Source: Hyphomicrobiales bacterium
GTDB taxonomy: Bacteria; Pseudomonadota; Alphaproteobacteria; Rhizobiales; Aestuariivirgaceae
Length of the DNA stretch: 64,000 nt
Direction of reading: 5' to 3'
NCBI GenBank assembly: GCA_025359045.1
Contig: JANYHN010000062.1
Span: 124,001-188,000 of the forward strand
The position numbers and the translations under genes were made by a program. The notes beneath the pieces are model-generated. The model saw only the letters and a list, made by a program, of their open reading frames with translations, ran no database searches and was not told where the DNA came from. Of the stretch, positions 1-8,249 are shown in pieces; positions within the stretch are counted from its first letter, which is position 1; each line of letters begins with the position of its first letter.

Positions 1-113
1 ACCACGAAATAAAGCACGGTTGAAATGACCGGGGAGATGATACTTTGAAAAACGGTGCGCAGGGCGCGCGCCATTTCAAATCGATAGATCGCCCATACGG
101 CATAAATATTCAT
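1..113 (-). CDS. ABC-2 type transporter permease, N-terminal fragment
   Basis: This reading frame starts with ATG at 113 and runs off the left edge of the window, giving 37 residues that begin [20 protein letters not shown]. The short cytoplasmic leader with an [10 protein letters not shown]-like stretch, followed by the start of a hydrophobic segment, is typical of ABC-2 permeases of drug, lipid or polysaccharide exporters. Its ATG overlaps the stop of the upstream ATPase gene in an ATGA arrangement, so the two are translationally coupled and should form one exporter. The substrate cannot be told from this fragment. Confidence 0.8.
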   Translation of the reverse strand, partial: MNIYAVWAIYRFEMARALRTVFQSIISPVISTVLYFV

Positions 114-1030
114 TTCTTCACCAGATCTACGAAAATGTCTTCAAGTGAAGACTGGGTTGTTGCGAGATCGCTGAACGCAAGCTTCGCCGATTTCAAATCA
201 TCCATCAGTGTAGCAATACCTGTTTGCTCAGCATGGGTATCGTAGTTGAAAACCAGCGCCTTTCCTTCTTGTGCAATTTGCAAATTATGGGCTTTGAGTT
301 TTGGCGGAATGGCTTTCAACGGTTTGACCAATTGGATGGTCAACTTTTTTTGGCCGAGCTTATGCAGCAGCGTGACCTTATCCTCAACGAGGATCATCTC
401 GCCCTTATTAATCACACCAATGCGGTCAGCCATTTCTTCGGCTTCATCAATATAATGAGTAGTAAGGATGATAGTTACGCCAGAGCTGCGCAAATCACGC
501 ACAATCTGCCACATATCCTTGCGCAGGGCTACATCGACACCAGCCGTTGGTTCATCGAGAAATAATATGCGCGGCTCGTGGGCCAGCGCTTTACCGATCA
601 ACACACGCCGCTTCATGCCACCGGAAAGACGCATGATTTTTTCGTCTTTTTTGTCCCAAAGCGAAAGCTGTTTCAGAATTTTTTCGATATGCGCGGGGTT
701 AGGCGGCAAACCAAAAAGACCGCGACTAAAGCTTAACGTCGCCCACGGGGTTTCGAACGCGTCAGTGGTCAGTTCTTGTGGCACAAGGCCAATAAGTGTG
801 CGCGCTGCCTTATAGTCAGAAACACTGTCATGACCATCGACCAGAATTGTGCCTGTGCTTTTATTAACAATACCGCAGATGATACTGATCAGCGTCGTCT
901 TGCCAGCACCGTTTGGGCCGAGAAGCGCAAAAATTTCGCCTTTCCGAATTGCTAGATTTATATTTTTAAGTGCCGAAAAGCCCGTTTTATAGGTTTTGGA
1001 CAAATCGTGAATTTCGATGGCTGATTTCAT
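110..1030 (-). CDS. ABC transporter ATP-binding protein (ABC-2 exporter type)
   Basis: This 306-residue ATPase powers the membrane permease encoded next to it. The Walker A motif GPNGAGKTT is at residues 38-46, the signature LSGGMKRR starts at 135, the Walker B motif ILFLDEP is near 155-161, and the switch histidine is in [11 protein letters not shown] near 192. A C-terminal extension of about 90 residues after the nucleotide-binding domain is common in this exporter subfamily (YadG-like). The gene comes first and the permease second, with a 4-base overlap. The cargo is unknown. Multidrug and lipid exporters share this architecture, so no substrate is assigned. Confidence 0.93.
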   Translation of the reverse strand: MKSAIEIHDLSKTYKTGFSALKNINLAIRKGEIFALLGPNGAGKTTLISIICGIVNKSTGTILVDGHDSVSDYKAARTLIGLVPQELTTDAFETPWATLSFSRGLFGLPPNPAHIEKILKQLSLWDKKDEKIMRLSGGMKRRVLIGKALAHEPRILFLDEPTAGVDVALRKDMWQIVRDLRSSGVTIILTTHYIDEAEEMADRIGVINKGEMILVEDKVTLLHKLGQKKLTIQLVKPLKAIPPKLKAHNLQIAQEGKALVFNYDTHAEQTGIATLMDDLKSAKLAFSDLATTQSSLEDIFVDLVKK

Positions 1031-1083
1031 GGCGCATCTTTAGCTGAAGCCGGACATGAACAAAAGAAACATTCTGGCTATCG

Positions 1084-1128
1084 GTCAATCGACCAAAACC
1101 AATGTTCAATAGGTTGGTCGAGATTGAC
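1084..1128. promoter_or_regulatory. Long imperfect inverted repeat between the ABC exporter and cupredoxin genes
   Basis: The left arm (1084-1100) and right arm (1112-1128) are both 17 bases. They are reverse complements apart from two 2-base shifts: GTCAATC then GACCAA on the left, TTGGTCGAGATTGAC on the right. The dyad lies about 55 bases upstream of the exporter start and 130 bases upstream of the divergent cupredoxin gene. That placement suits an operator or an RNA hairpin in a shared control region. No regulator gene is adjacent. Confidence 0.4.
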
Positions 1129-1140
1129 GCACCTTCTTGT

Positions 1141-1156
1141 ATCACGTTTCCGTGAT
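1141..1156. promoter_or_regulatory. Perfect short palindrome ATCACG-TTTC-CGTGAT
   Basis: The two 6-base arms are perfect inverted repeats around a 4-base centre. The site lies in the same divergent control region as the longer dyad at 1084-1128, about 100 bases before the cupredoxin start. The size and spacing fit a dimeric regulator site, but I cannot name the factor. Confidence 0.35.
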
Positions 1157-1258
1157 CAATATGTACAAAGGACACAAGCGTACTGAGCATTCGAAATGAC
1201 TGCCGCTAAATGTGTCGGCATAAACGATCGCCAAGCGCACAACCTGAAAGGATATGTT

Positions 1259-1744
1259 ATGAAACGCATAATTTCTGCGGCGGCTTTGCTTTGCGCAATC
1301 GCCATTTTACCCGCGACTGGTTTTGCCAGTACGATTGTTAAGGTTTCACTTGGAGACAATGGCGAAGTTTTGGATTTGAGCAAAAATTTGGGAATGGCGC
1401 CTGGCACGAAGATGGATATGACTAAGGCGCCAATGTACATCAAAATACAGCCCGTTATGGTACCCCCAGGTACTGTGGTTTTTAAGGTGACGAACAAATC
1501 TAAAGATGTAATTCACGAAATGCTGCTGGCACCAATCGCTAATGCCAATACGTCCCTGCCCTACATTGATAGCGAAAATCGAGCAGATGAAGAAAAAGCC
1601 CATGATTTGGGCGAAGTATCAGAACTTGACCCCGGAAAGTCCGGCGAACTGACTGTGGATATGAAGCCGGGAACATATATGCTTTTCTGCAATGTGCCAG
1701 GCCATTTGGGCGCGGGCATGTGGACGACGATTACGGTGAAATGA
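1259..1744 (+). CDS. Periplasmic cupredoxin-domain copper protein
   Basis: This is a 161-residue exported blue-copper-type protein. The start at 1259 is preferred over an in-frame one at 1196, because it follows an AAAGGA ribosome site and yields a clean signal peptide (MKRIISAAALLC... ending GFA). The mature part is one cupredoxin fold. Probable type 1 copper ligands are His86 in VIHEM and the C-terminal loop Cys144, His149 and Met154 in LFCNVPGHLGAGM. Such proteins carry electrons or copper in the periplasm. The partner is not visible here; the gene stands alone between the divergent exporter and the convergent prs gene. Confidence 0.88.
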   Translation: MKRIISAAALLCAIAILPATGFASTIVKVSLGDNGEVLDLSKNLGMAPGTKMDMTKAPMYIKIQPVMVPPGTVVFKVTNKSKDVIHEMLLAPIANANTSLPYIDSENRADEEKAHDLGEVSELDPGKSGELTVDMKPGTYMLFCNVPGHLGAGMWTTITVK

Positions 1745-1751
1745 ATTTTTG

Positions 1752-1772
1752 AGGCGGGACGATGTTCCGCCT
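1752..1772 (+). terminator. Candidate terminator after the cupredoxin gene
   Basis: AGGCGG (1752-1757) pairs with CCGCCT (1767-1772) across a 9-base loop, followed by TTATT. It sits between two convergent genes and overlaps the end of prs by nothing more than its tail. The T run is short, so termination strength is uncertain. Confidence 0.45.
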
Positions 1773-2708
1773 TTATTCAAACAAGCTGGATACCGACTCC
1801 TCGCGGCTGGTGCGGCCGATGGCTTCACCAAGCAGCGAGGCAATCGGCAGTACTCGAATATTTCGGGCCACTTTTACAGCTTCAGTCGGCTGGATTGAAT
1901 CCGTGATCACCAGATGCTTGAGCTTTGATGCAGTGATCCGCGCAACAGCGCCACCCGATAAAACGCCATGGGTGATATAAGCGGTAACATCTTTCGCACC
2001 TTTGGCAAGTAACGCTTCGGCGGCATTGCAAAGTGTTCCACCAGAATCGACGATATCATCAATCAGAATGCAGGATTTGCCTTGCACTTCGCCGATGATG
2101 TTCATCACTTCAGATTCTCCAGCGCGTTCGCGGCGTTTGTCGACGATGGCAAGTGGCGTATCCAAACGTTTCGCCAATGCCCGCGCCCGCACCACACCGC
2201 CAACGTCGGGAGACACAACGACTGAGTTTGCCACGTCGCCATGTTGCTTAATGTCACGCACAAACACCGGGCCTGAAAAAAGATTATCGGTTGGAATGTC
2301 AAAGAAGCCCTGGATCTGGCCAGCATGGAGGTCGATAGTAAGAACGCGGTCGGCCCCTGCCCTAGTGATAATATTGGCCACAAGCTTGGCTGATATTGGT
2401 GTGCGTGGTCCCGGCTTACGGTCTTGGCGGGCATAGCCGAAATAGGGGATAACCGCGGTAATGCGCTTGGCCGAAGCGCGGCGCAGTGCGTCGGTGATAA
2501 TCAGCAATTCCATGAGATGGTCGTTGGTCGGGAATGAAGTGGACTGCACGATAAACATATCCTGCCCGCGCACATTTTCTTGGATTTCCACGAACACTTC
2601 CATGTCGTTGAAACGCTTCACTACTGCTTTTGTCATGGGCAGATTGAGATAAGAGCAAATCGCCTCTGCCAGGGGTCTGTTGCTGTTCCCTGAAACGATT
2701 TTCATCAT
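1773..2708 (-). CDS. prs: Ribose-phosphate pyrophosphokinase
   Basis: The enzyme makes 5-phosphoribosyl 1-diphosphate from ribose 5-phosphate and ATP in the cytoplasm, feeding purine, pyrimidine, histidine, tryptophan and NAD synthesis. At 311 residues it has the normal length. The divalent-metal/ribose-phosphate region [12 protein letters not shown] starts near residue 125, and the PRPP-binding loop DDIVDSGGT is at 217-225. The start codon is a tandem ATG pair at 2708 and 2705. It stands as its own transcription unit with the lipoprotein-pgeF group upstream, in the order usual for Hyphomicrobiales. Confidence 0.97.
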   Translation of the reverse strand: MMKIVSGNSNRPLAEAICSYLNLPMTKAVVKRFNDMEVFVEIQENVRGQDMFIVQSTSFPTNDHLMELLIITDALRRASAKRITAVIPYFGYARQDRKPGPRTPISAKLVANIITRAGADRVLTIDLHAGQIQGFFDIPTDNLFSGPVFVRDIKQHGDVANSVVVSPDVGGVVRARALAKRLDTPLAIVDKRRERAGESEVMNIIGEVQGKSCILIDDIVDSGGTLCNAAEALLAKGAKDVTAYITHGVLSGGAVARITASKLKHLVITDSIQPTEAVKVARNIRVLPIASLLGEAIGRTSREESVSSLFE

Positions 2709-2802
2709 GTGAGTCTTGCCCTTAGCCTACGCCGATCTGCGCGCTCTATAACAACGCTTTAGTGTTTGCGCAAATGTCACAATTGTTATGTGGACAAAGC
2801 GG

Positions 2803-3456
2803 TTAACGGAATTTCTCGATCAGCTTGAAAATGCCTTCGGCCGCACCTTGTGCCGCATAGCTCGCATTTTCGCCCCACCCTGCGTCGAGTGATCCGTCCG
2901 GCACGGCATTATCCTGCTTCACATTACCCAAATTCTTACCCGCAGGTGTGGAAACCGTCCATTGCAAATGAACCATTTGCTTGCCTGCAAGAGCTGGATC
3001 GACGGCGAAGCGACCTTGAATACTGAGTGCATCTTTGCGTGGTTTTGGCAAAACCTCCCAGCCTGCATCTGTCAAAACTTTGCGCATCGCAGCAGTGAGT
3101 TCAGAGTTGCCCTTTGGATTTCCACCAGCCACTGGCAGCAATGCGACGGCTTTGATTTGCACGCCGCCCGGTTTTGGCGCGGGTGCTGGCTGTTCTTTCA
3201 CCGGGGCTGTGGGCTGAACGGGAGTTTCGGGCGGCGGCGCTTCAACTGGCTGAGACGCTGCGACTTGCGGGCCATTTAATGTTTCAAGATCAACATCATT
3301 TTCAGCACCAGGGCCGGCCTTCACATAAGCTTCCCAAGGCGGACGAACCAGTGATTCCTGCGAGGCTTCCAACGGTGAATCTTTGGCAAGCGGTAAGTTG
3401 GAAGCACAGCCTGCGAGAAACATCATTGCACATAAAATGAAAGCGCGCCTCATCAT
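2803..3456 (-). CDS. Conserved lipoprotein of unknown function
   Basis: The 217-residue product starts with a lipoprotein signal peptide ending in the lipobox LAGC (cysteine at residue 16), so it should be lipidated and sit in the envelope. A proline- and alanine-rich linker covers roughly residues 65-100. A compact domain follows that includes VKAVALLPVAGG-like and DAGWEVLP-like strands; I do not recognise a named family. It directly follows pgeF, whose stop codon region touches its start at 3456, so it is probably co-transcribed with the lgt-midA-pgeF genes. Confidence 0.75.
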   Translation of the reverse strand: MMRRAFILCAMMFLAGCASNLPLAKDSPLEASQESLVRPPWEAYVKAGPGAENDVDLETLNGPQVAASQPVEAPPPETPVQPTAPVKEQPAPAPKPGGVQIKAVALLPVAGGNPKGNSELTAAMRKVLTDAGWEVLPKPRKDALSIQGRFAVDPALAGKQMVHLQWTVSTPAGKNLGNVKQDNAVPDGSLDAGWGENASYAAQGAAEGIFKLIEKFR

Positions 3457-4214
3457 TATTCGTTCAATGCAATGACCGAAATCAATCGACCGTAATCTTT
3501 TTCATGGAGGTGAGTGGTGCGGCGATAACTAAAAAACCCGTCGGCATCTGAATACGTGCAGAGCATTGAATTAAAAACTTGCCCGACACCAAACACCTTC
3601 ATTCGATCAACTAAATATGCTGGTAAATCAAACATATAATGATCATTCTTGACAGCTGGAATGAAGTATTTTTCGTGCATTGAGTTCTGCTGCAGAAATG
3701 GCTTGGAAAATTCTGGCCCCACTTCATAGGCCTTCTGCGAAATCGTTGGGCCGAGCACCGCAACAATGTTTTGACGGCTCGCACCTATGCTTTCCATGGC
3801 CAAGATCGTGCGGTCAGTCACGCCACTCAACGCGCCTTTCCAGCCTGCATGGCACGCACCAATCACACCCACTTTATGATCAGCAAATAACACCGGCCCG
3901 CAATCGGCTGTAAGAATGCCAAGTGCCAATCCGCGTTTGGCCGTCACCATGCCATCTACTTTTGGTCGCTCTGCAAGTGGCTCGTCAACCACCATCACAT
4001 CTGCTGAGTGCACTTGATAGGCAGATACTAAATGCGAATGGGCTACGCCTAAATCATCTGCAACTTTGGCACGGTTTTTGGTGACCAAAGCAATGTCGTC
4101 GCCCGAACCCAAACCACAGTTGAGCGAAGAAAAAATGCCCGAAGAATAGCCGCCATGACGCGTGAAAAATCCATGGGTGACACCGGACAGATTCAGATGG
4201 TCAGAAGTAATCAT
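3456..4214 (-). CDS. pgeF: Peptidoglycan editing factor / multicopper polyphenol oxidase-like (YfiH family)
   Basis: The 252-residue protein belongs to the YfiH/LACC1 family. In Escherichia coli, PgeF removes peptides with a misincorporated L-serine from muropeptide precursors. Family features are visible: FTRHGGYSSG near the N-terminus, QVHSADV, GILTADCGPVLF with the conserved Cys, and GACHAGWKGAL carrying the metal-binding Cys-His pair. Its start overlaps the stop of the midA-like gene by 4 bases, and its stop adjoins the lipoprotein start. It is therefore the third gene of a coupled operon lgt, midA-like, pgeF, lipoprotein. Confidence 0.92.
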   Translation of the reverse strand: MITSDHLNLSGVTHGFFTRHGGYSSGIFSSLNCGLGSGDDIALVTKNRAKVADDLGVAHSHLVSAYQVHSADVMVVDEPLAERPKVDGMVTAKRGLALGILTADCGPVLFADHKVGVIGACHAGWKGALSGVTDRTILAMESIGASRQNIVAVLGPTISQKAYEVGPEFSKPFLQQNSMHEKYFIPAVKNDHYMFDLPAYLVDRMKVFGVGQVFNSMLCTYSDADGFFSYRRTTHLHEKDYGRLISVIALNE

Positions 4215-5254
4215 GCTTCCTCGAAGGGATAAATTGGCTGGCGGTTTTTTTGAGCCACCGCCATCACCTTAAACAAATTACCCATTTGAGCAGCATCCGC
4301 AAGCCTGTTTGATGCTGCTTTAAAATCTTCACGCGCCTGTCCGTCAAGTTTTGCAGCAAGCTTCTCAGTGCGCAAATCAAGCCCCATGGATTTCAAGAAT
4401 TGCCCTTGGGTCAGCATTGGCAACAATTCAGCGCCACCTAAAATGAAAGCCTTGGCCAAAGCTTCAAAATCGACATGAGCGGTGATATCAGTCTCACCCG
4501 GTGAATCTAAGACTGAAACGAATTCGTGTTTACGCAAAGCCTGAAGTGTGTCACCAGCCGATGATTTTAAATGACCATAGTCGATCACCAGAGCAGCGCC
4601 GCCATACTTTGCAATATGAGCGCCTAAATCTTCGGCAATAGCTTGAGACACAGGTGAAATTTCGTGGAGTCCATCCTCACCTTGCATTGAAGGTGCAGGA
4701 ACCAAGCCCATTTTCAAATTTCCGTCACCATAGCCAACGCAGCGCTGAAACCACCGCCCTGCCTGATTTTCAAATTGTTGAATGGGCAAGGCATCGAAGA
4801 ATTCATTTGCAATGATAAAGCTTGGCAAAGATGGAAGAGATTCAACTGTATTGTGCCAGTGAACTTCGCCTAGTTTTTTGCGTTGAAGGTTGCACAATAC
4901 GGGGCTTGTTTCAACGAGATGCACCTCTACAGCTTGTGCAAACTCAGGGACAGCTTTCACGGCGCGCAAAATATCAGCCATCGATGTGCCGCGACCTGGA
5001 CCAAGTTCCACGAGAGCGAACTTCTTCGGCGAGCCCAGAGCCGCCCAACTGTTCAACAACCAAACCCCGATCAACTCGCCAAACACTTGGCTGATTTCTG
5101 GCGAGGTTGTAAAATCTCCCGATGCGCCAAACGGATCACGCGTCATGTAATAGCCAAGCTGAGGATAACCCAAACACAGGGCCATATAGCGATCAACCGG
5201 CATCGGCCCCTCCGCTTCAATCATCGCGGCAATGATTTCTTCAAGCTTCGTCAT
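4211..5254 (-). CDS. SAM-dependent methyltransferase, MidA/NDUFAF7 family
   Basis: This 347-residue protein is a class I methyltransferase-like protein of the family whose mitochondrial member NDUFAF7 methylates an arginine of complex I subunit NDUFS2. The SAM-binding glycine motif VELGPGRGTSMADIL lies near residue 82. FTTSPEISQVFGE and ANEFFDALPIQQF are further family hallmarks. The bacterial substrate is not settled. The gene overlaps lgt upstream and pgeF downstream by 4 bases each, implying translational coupling. Confidence 0.9.
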   Translation of the reverse strand: MTKLEEIIAAMIEAEGPMPVDRYMALCLGYPQLGYYMTRDPFGASGDFTTSPEISQVFGELIGVWLLNSWAALGSPKKFALVELGPGRGTSMADILRAVKAVPEFAQAVEVHLVETSPVLCNLQRKKLGEVHWHNTVESLPSLPSFIIANEFFDALPIQQFENQAGRWFQRCVGYGDGNLKMGLVPAPSMQGEDGLHEISPVSQAIAEDLGAHIAKYGGAALVIDYGHLKSSAGDTLQALRKHEFVSVLDSPGETDITAHVDFEALAKAFILGGAELLPMLTQGQFLKSMGLDLRTEKLAAKLDGQAREDFKAASNRLADAAQMGNLFKVMAVAQKNRQPIYPFEEA

Positions 5255-6063
5255 GTGTTACGTGAGCGAAGTAAAAGCCAAATGCCGACGAGTACCAGCG
5301 GTAACGATAGAACCATGCCCATCGTGACAATGTTGGTTCCCAGCAGATAGCCAAGCTGCTTATCGGGTTCGCGGAAATATTCTACAAAAATCCGCGATAA
5401 ACCATAACCCAGCGCAAATATGCCGGATGCACGGCCCGGATGTGCCAAGGCTTGATATTTGTGTGTGCCTATACGAACGGCGATAAACAAGAGCATCCCT
5501 TCAAGTATGGCTTCGTAGAGTTGGCTGGGATGGCGGCCAAATGTTTCACTTGGAAAAATTACTGCCCACGGCACATCCGTGGCGCGGCCAAAAAGTTCGG
5601 CATTGACGAAGTTGGCAATACGCACAAATCCAAGTGCAGGCGGCACAGATGCAGCGCCTAAATCTAACATGCGGTCGAGGGTCATGCCGATTTTTTTGCC
5701 ATAAAAATAGCAGGCCGCCACAACACCTAGAAAGCCACCATGGAACGACATGCCGCCATCCCAGAATTTGAAAATATCCAAAGGCGAGGCCAGATATTTG
5801 GGCAGATTATAAAACAACACATAACCAACCCTACCCCCACCAACCACGCCGAGGAAAAACCAGATGAACATGTTATCAATCTGTAACGCAGTCATGGTGG
5901 GCTGGAGTCGGCCCCAAAGCGCTGTGTTGGCCACCAATCGCTTCATATACCAAGTGGCAAACAGCAAACCTGCCACGTAACCAAGGCCATACCATTTGAC
6001 GATAAATGGCCCAAGTTCGATGGCATTGGGGCTGATATTGGGAAATGGAATGGCTGCAAACAT
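5251..6063 (-). CDS. lgt: Prolipoprotein diacylglyceryl transferase
   Basis: Lgt is the inner-membrane enzyme that transfers diacylglycerol from phosphatidylglycerol to the lipobox cysteine of prolipoproteins. The 270-residue protein shows the family motifs YGLGYVAG, GGRVGYVLFYN (the Lgt signature with the essential arginine), FHGGFLG and RHPSQLYEAILEG, with about seven membrane segments. It is the first gene of the four-gene operon ending with a lipoprotein, which will itself be an Lgt substrate. Confidence 0.96.
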   Translation of the reverse strand: MFAAIPFPNISPNAIELGPFIVKWYGLGYVAGLLFATWYMKRLVANTALWGRLQPTMTALQIDNMFIWFFLGVVGGGRVGYVLFYNLPKYLASPLDIFKFWDGGMSFHGGFLGVVAACYFYGKKIGMTLDRMLDLGAASVPPALGFVRIANFVNAELFGRATDVPWAVIFPSETFGRHPSQLYEAILEGMLLFIAVRIGTHKYQALAHPGRASGIFALGYGLSRIFVEYFREPDKQLGYLLGTNIVTMGMVLSLPLVLVGIWLLLRSRNT

Positions 6064-6169
6064 GGATGTTTCTGTGCCCCATTAACCTCTGAATCGCAAG
6101 GTGTCAGAATGGTCTTGAAACAAGGCATAAGAGTGATTAGCTATTGACGTAACACAAGGAACTTGCACC

Positions 6170-6424
6170 ATGAACACGCCAAATTCTTCCCGCTTTTTTG
6201 ACGAACTCGCAAAACTAATGACCAGCGCCACGGGTGCGGCTCAGGGTGTTCGCAAGGAAGTTGATGGGTTAGTGCAAACCCAAGTCGAACGCGTTTTGAA
6301 CAATCTGAATGTTGTAAAGCGCGAGGAATTTGATGTGGTGCGTGATATGGCCGAAAAAGCACGGCTCGAGAATGACCGCCTCTCCACGCGCATTGCAGCA
6401 CTTGAGGCGGTGCTTAAGAAATAA
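6170..6424 (+). CDS. ubiK: Ubiquinone biosynthesis accessory factor, UbiK/BMFP family
   Basis: This 84-residue protein is mostly helical. Its C-terminal coiled coil (DVVRDMAEKARLENDRLSTRIAALEAVL) ends in the leucine-zipper-like tail typical of UbiK/YqiC. In E. coli UbiK binds UbiJ and supports ubiquinone synthesis under aerobic conditions. The start follows an AAGGAA ribosome site at about 6157. It is divergent from lgt, an arrangement common in Hyphomicrobiales. Confidence 0.85.
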   Translation: MNTPNSSRFFDELAKLMTSATGAAQGVRKEVDGLVQTQVERVLNNLNVVKREEFDVVRDMAEKARLENDRLSTRIAALEAVLKK

Positions 6425-6445
6425 CTTAAAATTGAAATGCGTTGT

Positions 6446-6547
6446 GATTCTTCCAGATTAAATTCATGTGGAGGAATCAGTGCTGCCGTTGCCGAAGCAT
6501 TCGCAACGCGTCACATTGCGATCTGATGCTGCAACGATTCGTGTTGC
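6446..6547 (+). promoter_or_regulatory. Structured 5' leader of the ybjN-like gene (three hairpins)
   Basis: Three consecutive inverted repeats fill the 140-base gap before the ybjN-like gene. GATTCTTCC (6446-6454) pairs with GGAGGAATC (6470-6478) with one wobble pair. CGTTGC (6487-6492) pairs with GCAACG (6503-6508), with extra internal pairs. GCAAC (6531-6535) pairs with GTTGC (6543-6547) immediately before the CAGAGGA ribosome site. The CGTTGC and GCAACG elements of hairpins 2 and 3 can also pair with each other, so two mutually exclusive folds are possible. Confidence 0.4.
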
Positions 6548-6565
6548 CCTCAGAGGAATATTAAT

Positions 6566-7054
6566 ATGACGGCCTATGAGGCACAGCACCCAAATCCACT
6601 CGACCGCGTTGAGCGCTTGGCCGAGAGCAATCATTGGAACATTGACCGCACCAATGATCATGAAGTGGTGATGCAGGTGGGCGGCGGCTGGGCGGATCTC
6701 AATCTGTCTTTTACATGGCGTGATGATTTAGAGTCACTGCATTTTGCTTGTGTGTTGGATTTGCGCGTGCCACCCAAACGCCGCGATGAAGTGGCAAAGC
6801 TTTTGGCTATTATAAACTCGCAGATGATCCATGGCCATTTTGATTTATGGACCGATGGTTCAATTGTATATCGTTATGCTTTGTTATTGGCGGGCGGTGC
6901 CGAGGCTAATGATGCACAATGCGAAGCGGTTATTCGTATTGGCGTTGAGGCTTCGCAGCGCTATTATCCCGCAATTCAATTTGTGGTATGGGCCGGGCAT
7001 TCCGCCGAAGATGCCCTGCAATCCGCATTGCTTGAAACCATGGGGGAAGCGTGA
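6566..7054 (+). CDS. YbjN domain-containing protein
   Basis: This 162-residue cytoplasmic protein has the YbjN fold, related to type III secretion chaperones. E. coli YbjN affects motility, biofilm and stress, but the biochemical role is unknown. Hallmarks are the early ERLAESNHWNIDR, WADLNLSFTWRDDLESLHFAC and the later DGSIVYRYALLLAGG. The ATG follows CAGAGGA at 6550-6556. Its stop overlaps the GTG start of proC in a GTGA arrangement, so the two are coupled. Confidence 0.88.
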   Translation: MTAYEAQHPNPLDRVERLAESNHWNIDRTNDHEVVMQVGGGWADLNLSFTWRDDLESLHFACVLDLRVPPKRRDEVAKLLAIINSQMIHGHFDLWTDGSIVYRYALLLAGGAEANDAQCEAVIRIGVEASQRYYPAIQFVVWAGHSAEDALQSALLETMGEA

Positions 7055-7872
7055 GCATAACTTTGAAAGGAACTTTGGTTCTCGCTGGATGCGGCAAGAT
7101 GGGCGGTGCCATGCTCGAAGGCTGGCTGAAGGCTGGCGTTGATCCTAAAAAAATTATAGCGATTGATCCCAAACCTCCGCACGAAGTTCTCGATATCTTA
7201 GTACAACACCGCATTCGTCACAATCCAGATTTGGCGACAGTCGACGATACCGAAGTCATTGTTGTTGCTGTGAAGCCGCAAGTGATGGAAGACGTGCTGC
7301 CGAATTTGGTAGTGCTGAAATCATCAAAGCCGCTGATTCTTTCTGTGGCCGCAGGCAAGACCATATCAACTTTTGCAAAGCATTTTGGGGCAGATGCCGC
7401 GATTATTCGCACTATACCAAATACGCCTGCTGCTATCGGCCGTGGCATTACCGCTATGTCGGCCAACGCAAATGTTTCTTCTTCGCAAATGGAGTTAGCG
7501 AACACGCTTTTATCTTCGACTGGTGAAGTGGTGACTGTCGAAAACGAAGGCATGATTGATTTGGTCACAGCCGTTTCAGGATCAGGCCCAGCTTATGTAT
7601 TTTATCTAACCGAATGTTTGGCCAATGCTGGTGAAAAAATCGGCTTGCCACCCGCCTTAGCCATGCAACTGGCACGCGCCACGGTGGCGGGCTCTGGAGA
7701 GTTGATGAGGCAGACCGGGATTGATGCAGCCACATTGCGCCAGAATGTAACTTCGCCGAATGGAACGACCTATGCGGCGCTGCAAGTGTTGATGGCTGAT
7801 GACGGAATGAAGCCTTTGTTTGAGAAAGCAATCAAGGCCGCAGCAGATCGCTCTAAAGAACTCGCAAGTTGA
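7051..7872 (+). CDS. proC: Pyrroline-5-carboxylate reductase
   Basis: ProC reduces 1-pyrroline-5-carboxylate to L-proline with NAD(P)H, the last step of proline synthesis. The 273-residue protein has the N-terminal dinucleotide-binding motif LAGCGKMGGAMLEGW and the C-terminal family signature with TSPNGTTYAAL. The GTG start at 7051 overlaps the ybjN-like stop, and the GGGGGAA just before it serves as ribosome site. The stop in turn overlaps the TTG start of the next gene. Confidence 0.95.
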   Translation: MSITLKGTLVLAGCGKMGGAMLEGWLKAGVDPKKIIAIDPKPPHEVLDILVQHRIRHNPDLATVDDTEVIVVAVKPQVMEDVLPNLVVLKSSKPLILSVAAGKTISTFAKHFGADAAIIRTIPNTPAAIGRGITAMSANANVSSSQMELANTLLSSTGEVVTVENEGMIDLVTAVSGSGPAYVFYLTECLANAGEKIGLPPALAMQLARATVAGSGELMRQTGIDAATLRQNVTSPNGTTYAALQVLMADDGMKPLFEKAIKAAADRSKELAS

Positions 7873-8210
7873 GCGACCAGATCACCTTTGCCGATTTCGA
7901 AAAAGTCGATATCAGGGTTGGCACGATTATTGGTGTGGAGCCCTTTCCCGAAGCACGCAAATCGGCTTTTAAATTGAAAATCGATTTCGGCCCGGCCATT
8001 GGCATCAAGAAATCATCGGCGCAAATCACCAAGCATTATACAATCGAACAACTGTTAGGACGCCAAGTTGCGGCTGTTGTCAATTTTCCGCCACGCCAAA
8101 TTGGGCCTTTCATGTCAGAAGTTCTGACCCTGGGTTTCCCCGATGATGCTGGCGGCGTTGTGCTCATCGCCCCAAGCATAGCTGTTCAAAATGGGGGAAA
8201 ATTGTTCTGA
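7869..8210 (+). CDS. csaA: CsaA-type tRNA-binding/chaperone-like protein
   Basis: The 113-residue protein is a single tRNA-binding (EMAP/Trbp111) OB-fold of the CsaA family. In Bacillus CsaA acts as an export-related chaperone. Features include FEKVDIRVGTIIGVEPFPEARKSA at the N-terminus and RQIGPFMSEVLTLGF near the C-terminus. Translation most likely starts at TTG 7869, overlapping the proC stop TGA, so this would be the third gene of a coupled ybjN-proC-csaA operon. Confidence 0.9.
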   Translation: MSDQITFADFEKVDIRVGTIIGVEPFPEARKSAFKLKIDFGPAIGIKKSSAQITKHYTIEQLLGRQVAAVVNFPPRQIGPFMSEVLTLGFPDDAGGVVLIAPSIAVQNGGKLF

Positions 8211-8249
8211 CGCAAAAGTCTGTTAAGTTTGAGGTGAAAGGCAAAGCCC

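Noticed and set aside
1196-1258. N-terminal extension of the cupredoxin gene
   Set aside because: An in-frame ATG exists at 1196, but the later ATG has a ribosome site and directly opens a signal peptide.
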